A stretch of DNA of 64,000 nucleotides from Paracidovorax avenae ATCC 19860 (GCF_000176855.2 NC_015138.1:1178001-1242000), one strand, 5' to 3'; positions 26,556 through 35,541 are shown, numbered from the stretch's first letter. Notes: generated by a model from the sequence alone, not told the origin. Numbers and translations are program-made.

Positions 26556-28052
26556 TCAGTGCGCTTCGGCCTGCCGGGCGGCATCCACGGCCGCGGAGGT
26601 GTCGCGGCTGGTGCCATTGAAGAAGACATTCAGGAGCACGGCGGTGATCGAGGCCAGCAGGATACCGGATTCGATCAGCGGGTGGATGGCATGCGGCATC
26701 CACTGGCGGAAGTTGGGCGCCACCAGCGGCACCATGCCCACGCCGATGGACACGGCCACGATCATGGCGTTGAAGCGGTTGGTCTTGAAGTCCACCGCGC
26801 CCAGGATGCGGATGCCGGTGGCCGCCACCATGCCGAACATCACCAGGCCCGCGCCGCCCAGCACCACGGTGGGCAGCGATTCGACCAGCGCCGCCATCTT
26901 GGGCACCAGGCCCAGCAGGATGAGGATCAGGCCGCCGGCCACGCAGACGAAGCGGCTCTTGACGCCGGTCACGGCCACCAGGCCCACGTTCTGCGAGAAG
27001 CTGGTGTAGGGGAAGGTGTTGAACAGCCCCCCGATGAGCGTGCCCAGCCCGTCGGTGCGCAGGCCGCGCGTCAGTGCCGCCTGGTCCACCTTTTTGCCCG
27101 TCATCTCGCCCAGCGCGAGGAACATGCCGGTGGATTCGATCATCACCACCACCATGACCAGCGTCATGGTGAGGATCAGCACCGGGTCGAAGATGGGCGC
27201 CGCGATCTCGAAGGGCAGCACCAGGTCGAACCACTGCGCCCTGGCCACCTTCTCGAACCCCATCAGCCCCAGGGCCGTGGCCGCCACGCCGCCGATGCAG
27301 ATGCCCAGCAGCACCGAGATGTTGGCCACGAAGCCGCGCGCGAATCGGGCGATCAGCAGGATGGACAGCAGCACCAGCGCCGAGATGCCCACGCCCGTCA
27401 GGTCGCCGTAGCGCGGGTTGGGCACGGTGGGCACCACCGCGAAGCCCTTGGGCACGGGCGGCAGCGACGAGCCCGGTGCGCCGGCGGCAGCCTGCGCCTC
27501 GGCCAGCCATTTCACGTGATCGGGATTCACCACCGTGGGCGCCGTGGGGCCCACCGGGTTGCCGAAGATCCAGTTGATGCCCACGCGCATCAGGCTGATG
27601 CCGATGACCGCGATGATGGTGCCCGTGACCACGGGCGGGAAGAAGCGCAGCATGCGGCTGATGAGCGGCGCGATCAGGATCGAGACCGCGCCCGCGCCGA
27701 TCACCGAGCCGAAGATCAGCCCCGCGCCCGCCGGGCCGGCGGTGGACTGGGCCATGGACACCATGGGCGCGACGGCCGCGAAGGTCACGCCCATCATCAC
27801 CGGCAACTGCACGCCGAACCAGCGCGTGGCGCCTAGCGCCTGGATCAGCGTGACCAGGCCGCAGCAGAACAGGTCGGCCGAGATGAGCTTGGCGACCAGG
27901 TCGGGCGTGAGGTTGAGCGCGCGGCCGATGATGAGCGGCACGGCGACCGCCCCGGCATACATGACCAGCACGTGCTGCAGGCCCAGGGCGGCGAGCTGGC
28001 CGGCGGGCAGGCGCTGGTCCACGGGATGGATGGCGGTGGAACGGGAAGACAT
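26556..28052 (-). CDS. NCS2-family purine (xanthine/urate) permease
   Basis: A 498-residue inner-membrane transporter with about 14 helices. The NAT signature QNVGLVAVTGVKSR is present near residue 350, and QHVLVMYAGAVAVPLIIGRAL in helix 1 carries the conserved QH. It matches the nucleobase-cation symporter-2 family, branch of XanQ/UacT/PbuX-type xanthine and urate carriers. A long loop (PDHVKWLAEAQAAAGAPGSS) is periplasmic or cytosolic by position. The promoter has a sigma-54 element plus a palindromic operator at the transcription start. With the allantoin permease, racemase and hydrolases nearby, purine uptake for nitrogen is the likely role. Confidence 0.88.
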   Translation of the reverse strand: MSSRSTAIHPVDQRLPAGQLAALGLQHVLVMYAGAVAVPLIIGRALNLTPDLVAKLISADLFCCGLVTLIQALGATRWFGVQLPVMMGVTFAAVAPMVSMAQSTAGPAGAGLIFGSVIGAGAVSILIAPLISRMLRFFPPVVTGTIIAVIGISLMRVGINWIFGNPVGPTAPTVVNPDHVKWLAEAQAAAGAPGSSLPPVPKGFAVVPTVPNPRYGDLTGVGISALVLLSILLIARFARGFVANISVLLGICIGGVAATALGLMGFEKVARAQWFDLVLPFEIAAPIFDPVLILTMTLVMVVVMIESTGMFLALGEMTGKKVDQAALTRGLRTDGLGTLIGGLFNTFPYTSFSQNVGLVAVTGVKSRFVCVAGGLILILLGLVPKMAALVESLPTVVLGGAGLVMFGMVAATGIRILGAVDFKTNRFNAMIVAVSIGVGMVPLVAPNFRQWMPHAIHPLIESGILLASITAVLLNVFFNGTSRDTSAAVDAARQAEAH

Positions 28053-28078
28053 GGCGGGATTCCTTGGCGGCTGGACTG

Positions 28079-28094
28079 CATACACGGCTGTATG
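28079..28094. promoter_or_regulatory. GntR-type operator at the NCS2 permease start site
   Basis: CATACACGGCTGTATG is a perfect 6-bp-arm palindrome (CATACA-CGGC-TGTATG). It lies around the start predicted from the sigma-54 element at 28106-28121; a further TGTATG half-site (28102-28107) overlaps that promoter. Related CATACA/TGTATG sequences lie before the NCS1 permease, the dicarboxylate symporter and the third GntR gene. The adjacent GntR proteins are the natural candidates to bind it. Confidence 0.6.
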
Positions 28095-28105
28095 GAAAAA
28101 ATGTA

Positions 28106-28121
28106 TGCAATTTGGGTGCCT
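28106..28121 (-). promoter_or_regulatory. Sigma-54 promoter of the NCS2 permease
   Basis: On the minus strand AGGCACCCAAATTGCA matches TGGCACGNNNNTTGCA with two mismatches and exact GG/GC spacing. Start would be near 28095, about 43 nt before the permease ATG. No clear NtrC palindrome was found in the 100 bp upstream, part of which is the GntR coding sequence. Confidence 0.55.
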
Positions 28122-28153
28122 GCCGCCACGATGGAAAACCCGCGCGGCCGCGC

Positions 28154-29014
28154 TCAGGACAGCAGGGCCTTCACCAGGTCCAGTTGCCGGTCTGCACGCT
28201 CGCTGTCCAGCTCCAGGCTGGCTTCGATGCGGTCGAGGTGGTCCACCATGCAGGCGACCGCCGCCTCGGCATCGCCGCTGCGGCACACGCGCAGGAACTC
28301 GGCATGCTCCCCGGAGGAGCAGTGCGCGTCGTTGGACGAGTGGTAGAGCATGGCGATGAGCGAGCTGCGCGCCACCATCTCCTGCACCAGCTGGGCGAGC
28401 GTGTGGTTGCCCGCGGCCTCGGCCAGCGCGACGTGGAAGTCGCCCAGCAGCTTCTCCTGCACGCTGCCGGTGGCGGGGCCGGCCTTGAGTGCCGTGCGCT
28501 CGAAGCGGATGTGCTGCTCCAGCAACTGGTAGTCGGCCCGCTTCCCCCGGGCCACGAACAGCCGCACGACCTCGCTTTCCAGGATGCGGCGCACGGCGAA
28601 CACCTCGCGCGCCTCCTGCACGCTGGGCCGGCTCACGAACGAGCCCTTGTCGGGAATGGTCTCGATCAGCCGGTCCTTGGCCAGCATGACCAGCGCGGCG
28701 CGCACCTTGGTGCGGCTCACGGAATAGATGCGCCCCAGCGCCTCCTCGCGCAGCCAGGTGCCGGGCGGCAGGCGCTTCTCGACGATGGCGGTCGCCAGGT
28801 CGCGCGCGATGCCTTCGATGGAGACCTGGGCGGCTTCCGGCGCGGTGGGCGATGCGGGTGCGTCCAGGCGCTGCGCCGGGGCGGTGCGGCGGGGTGCACG
28901 CGCCTTGGATGCCGGCGCGGGCGCGGCGGTGGCTGTGCGCTGGTGCGCGGGTGGAGAGGCGGGGGCGGGAGCAGGAGCGGAAGTGGGGGCGGAAGTGGGG
29001 GCGGCGCGGGGCAT
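28154..29014 (-). CDS. GntR-family regulator, FCD subfamily (purine/allantoin genes)
   Basis: A 286-residue regulator. A low-complexity Ala/Pro/Thr tail of about 60 residues precedes the winged helix (about 65-130): IARDLATAIVEKRLPPGTWLREEALGRIYSVSRTKVRAALVMLAKDRLIETIPDKGSFV. The FCD ligand domain follows (about 140-275), with candidate metal-binding Asp and His residues (DFHVALAEAAGNHTL). It is 34 nt downstream of the racemase, so it is probably the last gene of the NCS1-racemase operon, and just upstream of the NCS2 promoter. It likely senses a purine intermediate and binds the CATACA palindromes. The long disordered N-terminus is unusual; no later in-frame start has a better ribosome site. 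Confidence 0.85.
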   Translation of the reverse strand: MPRAAPTSAPTSAPAPAPASPPAHQRTATAAPAPASKARAPRRTAPAQRLDAPASPTAPEAAQVSIEGIARDLATAIVEKRLPPGTWLREEALGRIYSVSRTKVRAALVMLAKDRLIETIPDKGSFVSRPSVQEAREVFAVRRILESEVVRLFVARGKRADYQLLEQHIRFERTALKAGPATGSVQEKLLGDFHVALAEAAGNHTLAQLVQEMVARSSLIAMLYHSSNDAHCSSGEHAEFLRVCRSGDAEAAVACMVDHLDRIEASLELDSERADRQLDLVKALLS

Positions 29015-29048
29015 GGCGGGATTGTCGCGGCAAGCGGCGCCGCCGCGG

Positions 29049-29834
29049 TCATGCGCGCCGCAGCGCCGGCGCGGTGGCGGGCGCCGCTGCCATGGGAGCC
29101 GCGCCCAGCGCGAAGCCGGCCAGCGCCCCGGCCATGGCTTTGGGCAGCGGCCGGGCCAGTTCGCCGTGCTTGCTTGTCGCCAGCCGCAGCGTCACCAGCG
29201 ATTCGACCAGCGTGGTGGCAGCCGCCACGCCGTCGATCACCGGCACGCCCAGCGTCCTGCCGATATGCTCGCACAGGTCGGCCATGCCGGCGCAGCCCAG
29301 CACGATGGCGTCGCAGCCGTCCTCGGCCAGCGCGCGGCGGCACTCCTCCACGATGCGTTCGCGCGCGTGGGAGCCGGGCACTTCCAGTTCCAGCACCGGC
29401 AGCTCGCAGGCGCGCACGTTGGCGCAGAAGCGCTCCATGCCGTAGATCTCGGCCAGGTGCCAGGCCTGGCCCATGGTGCGGCCCAGCGTGGTCACCACCG
29501 AGAAGCGCGTCCCCACCATGCTCGCCAGGTGCATGGCGGCCTCGGCGATGCCCACTACCGGGCCGCGTGCCAGTTCGCGCGCGGCCTTCAGGCCGGGGTC
29601 GCCGAAGCAGGCGATCACGTAGCCATCGACGCCTTCGGCTTCGCCACGGGCGATCTCCTGCAGCAGGCCGGGCACGGCCAGCGCCTCGTCGTAGTGGCTC
29701 TCGATGGACGCCGGGCCCATGGCGGGGCTGACGGCGATGACCTCGGTGCCCGGCCGCGCCACGGCGCGCGCGCAGGCCCCGATCTTCTCGGTCATGCTCC
29801 AGGTGGTGTTGGGATTGATGATCTTGATACGCAT
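29049..29834 (-). CDS. Asp/Glu/hydantoin racemase family, probable allantoin racemase
   Basis: A 261-residue cytosolic enzyme starting MRIKIINPNTTWSMT. The two catalytic Cys regions are visible, YVIACFGDPGL near residue 80 and AIVLGCAGMADL near residue 185, as in hydantoin and allantoin racemases that work by a two-base mechanism. A Thr/Gly-rich VTTLGRTM loop follows the first half. A hydrophobic Ala-rich tail of about 25 residues is extra. Its start is 26 nt after the NCS1 permease stop, so import and racemisation of a hydantoin are coupled. The allantoinase further along the window would need one enantiomer, which makes allantoin racemase (HpxA-like) the best reading. Confidence 0.85.
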   Translation of the reverse strand: MRIKIINPNTTWSMTEKIGACARAVARPGTEVIAVSPAMGPASIESHYDEALAVPGLLQEIARGEAEGVDGYVIACFGDPGLKAARELARGPVVGIAEAAMHLASMVGTRFSVVTTLGRTMGQAWHLAEIYGMERFCANVRACELPVLELEVPGSHARERIVEECRRALAEDGCDAIVLGCAGMADLCEHIGRTLGVPVIDGVAAATTLVESLVTLRLATSKHGELARPLPKAMAGALAGFALGAAPMAAAPATAPALRRA

Positions 29835-29860
29835 GGGCGCTGCCCGTTCCTTCTTCGGTT

Positions 29861-31393
29861 TCAGTGTTGCTTGCGGTTCAGTGCCAGGTAGATGACCAGG
29901 CCCAGGCCCATGCCGATGAACCAGGCATAGCTGGCGGCGCCTCGCCAGCTCGGCACGACCACGCACAGGATGGGCACCAGCGCGGCCGGCACCATGGTCA
30001 TCACGGCGCGGGGGTTGTAGCCGCCCTGGTACCAGTAGCGGCCTTGCGTGTCCATGGTGTAGAGGTCATCGACCACCACCTGCTGGCGGCGCACGAAGTA
30101 GTAGTCGGCGATCAGGATGCCGAACAGCGGGCCGATGAACGAGCCCAGGATGTCCAGCGTGTAGTGGATGACCTGCGGGTTGTTGTAGAGGTTCCAGGGC
30201 GTGATGAAGATCGAGCCCACGGCGGCGATCATGCCGCCCGTGCGCCAGCTGATGTGCTGCGGCGCCACGTTGGAGAAGTCGAACGCGGGCGACACGAAGT
30301 TGGCCACGATGTTGATGCCCACGGTGGCGATCATGAAGGTGAGCGCGCCCAGCACCACGGCGGTGGTGGAGTCGATGCGGCCGACGGTGTGGACCGGGTC
30401 GGTGATGAGTTCGCCGAACACGGGCAGCGTGGCGGCGGTGGTGACCACGGTGAGCAGCGAGAAGAACACGAAGTTGACCGGCAGGCCCCAGAAATTGCCC
30501 TTCTTCACCGCGTCGAAGCTCTTGCCATAGCGGGAGAAGTCGCCGAAGTTGAGCATCGGGCCGCTGAAGTAGCTCACCACCAGCGCGATGGCCGAGAGCA
30601 TCACCGGCACCGCGTCCCAGCCCTGGAAGCGCACGCCGCCCAGGTTCAGGTCGATGTTCTTCCAGCCGGCCTTCCAGACCAGCCAGCCACAGAGGATGGC
30701 CATCACCACATAGACGCCCGGGCCGGCCCAGTCGATGAAGCGGCGGATGGCCTCCATGCCGTGCCAGAACACCAGCGCCTGCAACACCCACATGACCATG
30801 AACGACACCCAGCCCAGCGTGGACAGGCCCGCGAAGCCGTGCCGCGTGACATCGGCATAGGCGTCGAGCGAGGGGTAGAAATGCAGCGCCAGGATCATGA
30901 AGGCGCTGGAGGCCAGGTAGGTCTGGATGCCGTACCAGGCCACCGCGATCAGCCCGCGGATGATGGCCGGGATGTTGGCGCCCAGCACGCCGAACGAGGC
31001 GCGGCAGATCACGGGGTAGGGCACGCCCGTCACCTGGCTGGGCTTGGCCACCAGGTTGCAGAAGAACTGCACGATCACGATGCCGATCAGCAGCGCCGCC
31101 AGCACGTGCCAGCTCGACAGGCCCAGCGCGAACAGGCTGCCGGCGGTGACGTAGCCGCCGACGCTGTGCACGTCGGACATCCAGAACGCGAAGATGTTGT
31201 ACTGGCCCCAGGTCTGTTTCTTCAGCGGCGCGAGGTCCTCGTTGGTCAGGCGCGGGTCATAGCCGGGCTTGATGAGCGCGTTGCCGGCGTGGGGCGAGGC
31301 AGTAGCGGCGGGCGCAGGGGTGGACATGGACGTGGCGGGCTGGGCGATCGCGGCGTGGCCTGCGGTGCGCGCCGGGCTGGTGGCGGATTGCAT
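29861..31393 (-). CDS. NCS1-family allantoin/hydantoin permease
   Basis: A 510-residue transporter with about 12 helices after an Ala/Pro/Thr-rich cytosolic N-terminus of 45 residues. Family landmarks are NEDLAPLKKQTWGQYNIFAFWMSDVHSVGGYV (helix 1 with the substrate Trp/Asn region), ICRASFGVLGANIPAIIRG, SYFSGPMLNFGDFSRYGKS and APQHISWRTGGMIAAVGS. It belongs to nucleobase-cation symporter-1 (PucI, Mhp1, FurD). Linkage to the racemase favours allantoin or a hydantoin as cargo. The start at 31393 has a clear AAGGAGA site. Nested palindromes in its promoter suggest GntR control. Confidence 0.88.
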   Translation of the reverse strand: MQSATSPARTAGHAAIAQPATSMSTPAPAATASPHAGNALIKPGYDPRLTNEDLAPLKKQTWGQYNIFAFWMSDVHSVGGYVTAGSLFALGLSSWHVLAALLIGIVIVQFFCNLVAKPSQVTGVPYPVICRASFGVLGANIPAIIRGLIAVAWYGIQTYLASSAFMILALHFYPSLDAYADVTRHGFAGLSTLGWVSFMVMWVLQALVFWHGMEAIRRFIDWAGPGVYVVMAILCGWLVWKAGWKNIDLNLGGVRFQGWDAVPVMLSAIALVVSYFSGPMLNFGDFSRYGKSFDAVKKGNFWGLPVNFVFFSLLTVVTTAATLPVFGELITDPVHTVGRIDSTTAVVLGALTFMIATVGINIVANFVSPAFDFSNVAPQHISWRTGGMIAAVGSIFITPWNLYNNPQVIHYTLDILGSFIGPLFGILIADYYFVRRQQVVVDDLYTMDTQGRYWYQGGYNPRAVMTMVPAALVPILCVVVPSWRGAASYAWFIGMGLGLVIYLALNRKQH

Positions 31394-31421
31394 GGGGTTG
31401 TCTCCTTGTATTGGCTTCCCA

Positions 31422-31460
31422 GAATGCATGCGAGTTTGTATACAAAAAATGGATGCATTC
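31422..31460. promoter_or_regulatory. Nested palindromic operator before the NCS1 permease
   Basis: A 12-bp perfect palindrome TTTGTATACAAA (31435-31446) is framed almost concentrically by GAATGCAT (31422-31429) and ATGCATTC (31453-31460). The core shares the TGTATACA element with the other GntR-type sites in the window. It lies 29-67 nt before the permease ATG, where it would overlap the promoter or the message start. Confidence 0.6.
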
Positions 31461-31561
31461 AAAGGCCTGGAGCGCGCATGCGGCTCGGTGCTTACCCGGT
31501 TGCCAGCCGGCGGTGCAAGGTGCAGGAGATGGGTGGGGGAGGGCTGCCGGCCGGGGCGCGG

Positions 31562-32257
31562 TCAGTCCGCCGCGGGCCGGGCCGCGGCGGCCAGGGGGGC
31601 GAGCGATTCGCGCAGCCGGTCGCGTACCAGGGGCTGGCCCGGGTCGAGCGCGTCTTCCACGTGGCCGATATGCGCCAGCATGCGCTCCCGGGCCAGGGCG
31701 GTGTCCCCGGCCTCCAGGGCCTCGACGATGGCCGCGTGTTCCTCGCAGGACTGGCTGGCGCCGTGCTGGGACTGGTAGAGCGATGCGGCCAGCGTGGTGC
31801 GGGCGGTGAGGTCGCGCAGCAGGTCGCTGAGCGTGCGGTGGCCCAGCGCCTCGGCCAGGCAGACGTGGAAGTCGGCCAGCAGGAAGGCGCGCGTCGCGGC
31901 ATCCGCGCCTTCGATCGCGCGCCGTTCCTCGTCGATGTGCGCGCGCAGGCGCGGCACCACGGTCTGCTGCAGCGGCCGGCCGGCGTCGGCCAGGATGCCG
32001 GATTCGATGATGCGTCGCGCGGAGAAGGCGTCGCGCGCATCCTCCACCGACGGCTCCACCACGTACCAGCCGCGCCGCGCCCGCACCTCGACGAAACCGC
32101 GGGCCTGCAGCTGCATCAGCGCTTCCCGCACCATGGTGCGGCTGACGCCGAACAGGTCGGCCAGGTCCTGCTCGCCCAGCCGTTCGCCGGGCGCCAGTTT
32201 CTGCGCCAGGATGGACTCGACGACCTGCTGTGCGATCTGGCTCTGGCTGGTGCCCAT
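31562..32257 (-). CDS. GntR-family regulator, FCD subfamily
   Basis: A 231-residue regulator with a normal FCD-GntR plan: winged helix at about 5-70 (QVVESILAQKLAPGERLGEQDLADLFGVSRTMVREALMQLQARGFVEVRARRGWYV) and FCD effector domain at about 80-215 with DFHVCLAEALGHRTL and EEHAAIVEALEAGD metal-site residues. It lies 168 nt upstream of the NCS1 gene on the same strand and 28 nt after the chemoreceptor gene. It probably controls the NCS1-racemase operon through the palindrome at 31422-31460. It is shorter and without the disordered tail of the GntR at 28154. Confidence 0.88.
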   Translation of the reverse strand: MGTSQSQIAQQVVESILAQKLAPGERLGEQDLADLFGVSRTMVREALMQLQARGFVEVRARRGWYVVEPSVEDARDAFSARRIIESGILADAGRPLQQTVVPRLRAHIDEERRAIEGADAATRAFLLADFHVCLAEALGHRTLSDLLRDLTARTTLAASLYQSQHGASQSCEEHAAIVEALEAGDTALARERMLAHIGHVEDALDPGQPLVRDRLRESLAPLAAAARPAAD

Positions 32258-32285
32258 CGGTGCCGTCGGGGGAAGCCGGCCGCGC

Positions 32286-34121
32286 TCAGCGCGGCAGGGC
32301 CAGTGCGTGGGAGCCCGGCGCGGAGTGCTCGTCGAGCGTGAAGCCCGCCACGGTGCGCGACAGGTGGTGCGCCTGGTCGTTGAGCACGCCGGAGGCGGCG
32401 GTGGATTCCTCCACCAGCGCGGCGTTCTGCTGCGTGGCGCGGTCCATCTCGGCGACGGCCTGGTTGATCTGCGCGATGCCCGAGCTCTGCTCGGCCATGG
32501 AGCCGTTGATCTCGCCGATGATCTGCGTGACGCGCTGGATGCCGTCCACGATCTCGCCCATGGTCTCGCCGGCCGCGCGCACGCGCTCGGTGCCGGTGAG
32601 CACGCTGGCGCCCGAGGCGTCGATCAGCGACTTGATTTCCTTGGCGGCCTCCGCGCTGCGCTGCGCCAGGCTGCGCACCTCGCCGGCCACGACGGCGAAG
32701 CCGCGGCCCTGCTCGCCGGCCCGCGCGGCCTCCACGGCCGCATTCAGCGCCAGGATGTTGGTCTGGAAGGCGATGGAGTCGATCACGCCGATGATCTCGC
32801 CGATCTTGGACGAGGCCCTGGAGATGTCGTCCATGGTGTTCACGGCGCTGGCCACCACCTCGCCGCCCTTCAGGGCGGAGGCGCTCGCCGCGTTCGCCAG
32901 GCGCGTGGCCTGCGCGGCGGATTCGGCCGACTGCTGCAGCGTCACGGTGAGCTGCGACAGCGACGCGGAGGTTTCCTGCAGCGCGCTCGCCGATCCCTCG
33001 GTGCGGTTGGAGAGGTCCTGGTTGCCGGCGCGGATCTCGTCCGTGGCCGTCTTCATCGATTCCACGCCGTGGCGCACGTCCTTGAGCACCGTGCCGATCT
33101 GCTCGACGAAGGCATTGAACGAGGAGGCGATCTGGGCCACCTCGTCGCGGCCGGACACGGGCAGGCGCTGGGTCAGGTCGCCGCCGCCGGAGCCGATGCG
33201 GTCCATGGCGTCGCGCACCTGCGAGAGGCGGCGGAAGGAGGTGGCGGTGAGCAGGGCGGCGACGCCGGCCGCAGCCAGAGCCAGCAGCACGATCGCGATG
33301 GCCAGGGTGTGCAGCACGCTGCGCAGGCCGGCCGTGGCCTCGGCCTTGTCCAGCGCCACGATCAGCGTCCAGTCCGTGCCATGCACGGTGCGGCCCTTGA
33401 GCAGCTTGGCGGCGCCGTCCATCTCGACCTCGAGCGGCTTGTCCGACGTGGCGAGGGACGCCATGGTGGCCGGCGTCAGCACGGAAGAAATCTCGGTGAC
33501 CGGCTTGAGCGCCAGCTTGGCGTCGGCATGCGCGATGACCTGCCCGTCGCTGTTGACCACGAAGCCGAAGCTGCCGGGCGTGGGGCGGATGGCCGCGACC
33601 ACCTCGCGCACGCCGTCGAGCGGCACCGCGCCGCTCAGCACGCCCTCGAGCTTGCCGCCGCGCAGCATGGGCGCCACGAAGGCCACGTAGGGCACGCCGG
33701 TGGTCGAGTCGCCGTAGGGCTTGGTGACGGCCAGCTTGCCGGCCTGCACGGCGCTCTTGTACCAGGGGCGGGCCGTGGGGTCGTAGCCCGGGGCCGTCTT
33801 GGTCGTGGAGAAGAAGGTCTTGTCCTCCCACCCGACGGTGGTGATCGGGAAGCCGTTGGCCTTGCCCATCAGCGGCACGTAGCCTTGCGGGTCGCCATGC
33901 TCGATGGCCGCCGCCGTCGCCTGCACGGCCGTGCCCTTGGCGGCCACCCACTGGTCCACCGCCATGGCATTGCCGGCGGCGATCGCGTTCAGGTCCTGCT
34001 CGATGGTCTCGAACGTGCTCGCGCGGGTGATGGTGTAGGTGGCAGCCCCGGTGACCGCCAGCGCGCACACGACCGTGGCGGTACTGATGAACAGGATCTT
34101 GGAGCGCAGTGTCTGGAGCAT
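32286..34121 (-). CDS. Methyl-accepting chemotaxis protein with dCACHE sensor
   Basis: A 611-residue chemoreceptor: cytosolic start, TM1 about 9-32, periplasmic double-CACHE domain about 35-270 ([18 protein letters not shown] is the WY-type ligand motif near residue 115), TM2 about 270-297, HAMP about 298-350, then the signalling domain with the hairpin tip [41 protein letters not shown] and methylation-helix Glu/Gln pairs. No C-terminal CheR pentapeptide is evident. It is grouped with allantoin transport and GntR genes, so a purine derivative or organic acid is a plausible attractant. A hairpin covers its ribosome site. Membrane topology is typical; the ligand is not readable. Confidence 0.92.
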   Translation of the reverse strand: MLQTLRSKILFISTATVVCALAVTGAATYTITRASTFETIEQDLNAIAAGNAMAVDQWVAAKGTAVQATAAAIEHGDPQGYVPLMGKANGFPITTVGWEDKTFFSTTKTAPGYDPTARPWYKSAVQAGKLAVTKPYGDSTTGVPYVAFVAPMLRGGKLEGVLSGAVPLDGVREVVAAIRPTPGSFGFVVNSDGQVIAHADAKLALKPVTEISSVLTPATMASLATSDKPLEVEMDGAAKLLKGRTVHGTDWTLIVALDKAEATAGLRSVLHTLAIAIVLLALAAAGVAALLTATSFRRLSQVRDAMDRIGSGGGDLTQRLPVSGRDEVAQIASSFNAFVEQIGTVLKDVRHGVESMKTATDEIRAGNQDLSNRTEGSASALQETSASLSQLTVTLQQSAESAAQATRLANAASASALKGGEVVASAVNTMDDISRASSKIGEIIGVIDSIAFQTNILALNAAVEAARAGEQGRGFAVVAGEVRSLAQRSAEAAKEIKSLIDASGASVLTGTERVRAAGETMGEIVDGIQRVTQIIGEINGSMAEQSSGIAQINQAVAEMDRATQQNAALVEESTAASGVLNDQAHHLSRTVAGFTLDEHSAPGSHALALPR

Positions 34122-34123
34122 GG

Positions 34124-34170
34124 GAAACCTTCGGGCAGAAAAGCGCTTCGATTACACCGCAGAAGGTTTC
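34124..34170 (-). promoter_or_regulatory. Leader hairpin that buries the chemoreceptor ribosome site
   Basis: GAAACCTTC (34124-34132) and GAAGGTTTC (34162-34170) form a perfect 9-bp stem with a 29-nt loop in the mRNA. On the minus strand the 3' arm is GAAGGTTTC, so the AAGG ribosome-binding core lies inside the stem, about 7 nt before the ATG at 34121. Translation could thus be sensitive to temperature, a protein or a small RNA. Confidence 0.5.
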
Positions 34171-34187
34171 TTTTGTTTACGTAAAAC

Positions 34188-34216
34188 GCCGGACTGTTGC
34201 AAAAATGCGGCCCGGC
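34188..34216 (-). terminator. Weak terminator after the dicarboxylate symporter
   Basis: GCCGGAC and GCCCGGC (34188-34194, 34210-34216) pair with one G-U across a 15-nt loop. Read on the minus strand they are followed by GTTTTAC. The stem begins 3 nt after the stop codon. The loop is large and the T-run short, so this is tentative. Confidence 0.35.
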
Positions 34217-34218
34217 AG

Positions 34219-35496
34219 TCAGGCCACCGGAGGCACGTCCTCGCCGTCGAGCACGGCCCGGGCGCGCTCCCGGTCGATGTCGCCTTCCCAGGCGGCGATG
34301 GCGACCGTCGCCACGCAGTTGCCCACCAGGTTGCCCAATGCCCGGGCGATGCCCATGAACCAGTCCACCGACAGCACCAGCACCAGGCCGATGGCAGGAA
34401 TGGCCGGGATGGCGTGCAGCGTGGCCGCCAGCACCACGATGGCCGAGCCCGGCACGCCGTGCGCACCCTTGGAGGTGACGAGCGAGATCGCGAGGATGGT
34501 CAGCAGGTCGGTCATGCTGATCGGCGTGTTGGTCGCCTGGGCGATGAACACGGCCGCGAGCGTGATGTAGATGGAGAACGCGTCCAGGTTGAACGAGTAG
34601 CCGGTGGGAATCACCAGGCCCACGGTGGAGTCGCGCACGCCCATGTGCTTGAGCTTGGCCATGATCTGCGGCAGCACGCTGTCGGACGAGGTGGTGGCGA
34701 ACACCACGGCCAGTTCCTCGCGCAGGTAGCGCAGCAGCTTGAACAGGCTGAAACCCGAGAAGCGCATGATGAGCCCGAGCACGACCACCACGAACAGCGC
34801 CACGGCCAGGTAGAACAGCCCCACCAGCATGCCGAGCTGCTTGAGCGAGCCGATGCCGTACTTGCCCACGGTGAAGGCGATGGCGCCCAGCACGCCCAGG
34901 GGCGCGAGCTGGATGATGAGGCCCATGGCGCGGAACAGCACCACCGAGAAATCCTCGATGAGCCCGGCCACGCGGGCGCCGCGCTCGCCGACCAGCGCCA
35001 GCGCGCAGCCGAAGACGATCGAGAACAGCAGCACCTGCAGCACGTCGCCGGTGGAGAAGGCGCTCACCGCGGTGGTGGGGATGAGCTTGAGCAGGAAGTC
35101 GCTGAAGCCGCCGCCCGAAAGCTTGTTCGCCGTGTCCGTATAGGCGCTGAGCGCCGAAGCGTCCAGCGCGCGCGGGTCCACGTTCATGCCTACGCCGGGC
35201 TCGAACACGAAGGCCAGCACCAGGCCCAGGGCCAGCGCGACGGTGGTGACCACCTCGAAGTAGATCAGCGACTTGATGCCCACCCGGCCCACGCGCTTCA
35301 GGTCCCCCGTGCCGGCGATGCCGTGCACCACCACGCAGAACACCACCAGCGGGATCAGCATCTTGATGAGCTTGATGAACCCGTCGCCCAGCGGCTTGAG
35401 CTGCACGGCCCACTGGGGCCACAAAAGGCCCACGGCGATGCCGGCCACGAGGGCCAGCACGACGCGGCCGAACAGGGTGCGGAAAAGGAAATGCAT
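34219..35496 (-). CDS. Dicarboxylate/amino acid:cation symporter (DctA-like)
   Basis: A 425-residue inner-membrane symporter of the DAACS (glutamate-transporter fold) family. Conserved parts are IKLIKMLIPLVVFCVVVHGIAG near residue 35, the hairpin serine-rich stretch FATTSSDSVLPQIM near residue 275, GLVIPTGYSFNLDAFSIYITLAAVFIAQATNTPI near 305 (transport core helix 7) and GVPGSAIVVLAATLHAIPAIP near 350. The last matches C4-dicarboxylate members such as DctA, and together with maeB suggests growth on malate or succinate. The start at 35496 has only a weak ribosome site; a 44-residue upstream extension was rejected. It precedes the chemoreceptor on the same strand, which could detect the same substrate. 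Confidence 0.85.
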   Translation of the reverse strand: MHFLFRTLFGRVVLALVAGIAVGLLWPQWAVQLKPLGDGFIKLIKMLIPLVVFCVVVHGIAGTGDLKRVGRVGIKSLIYFEVVTTVALALGLVLAFVFEPGVGMNVDPRALDASALSAYTDTANKLSGGGFSDFLLKLIPTTAVSAFSTGDVLQVLLFSIVFGCALALVGERGARVAGLIEDFSVVLFRAMGLIIQLAPLGVLGAIAFTVGKYGIGSLKQLGMLVGLFYLAVALFVVVVLGLIMRFSGFSLFKLLRYLREELAVVFATTSSDSVLPQIMAKLKHMGVRDSTVGLVIPTGYSFNLDAFSIYITLAAVFIAQATNTPISMTDLLTILAISLVTSKGAHGVPGSAIVVLAATLHAIPAIPAIGLVLVLSVDWFMGIARALGNLVGNCVATVAIAAWEGDIDRERARAVLDGEDVPPVA

Positions 35497-35541
35497 GGAA
35501 AACCCCCGGGGATGGGCGCGATTTCTTGTGCGCCAGTCTTG

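Noticed and set aside
23706..27836. Plus-strand open frame of about 1376 codons opposite maeB and the NCS2 permease
   Set aside because: Composition (His/Gly/Arg/Ala/Asp runs) and lack of any motif mark it as antisense shadow; both genes on the other strand are unmistakable.
31440..31470. Sigma-54 promoter for the NCS1 permease
   Set aside because: A GC-N10 element is present but the partner dinucleotide is CT rather than CC (GG on the minus strand), so spacing is off by one.
29864..34184. Two plus-strand frames of about 800 codons opposite the NCS1 permease and the chemoreceptor
   Set aside because: Same reasoning: repetitive low-information translations opposite strong genes.
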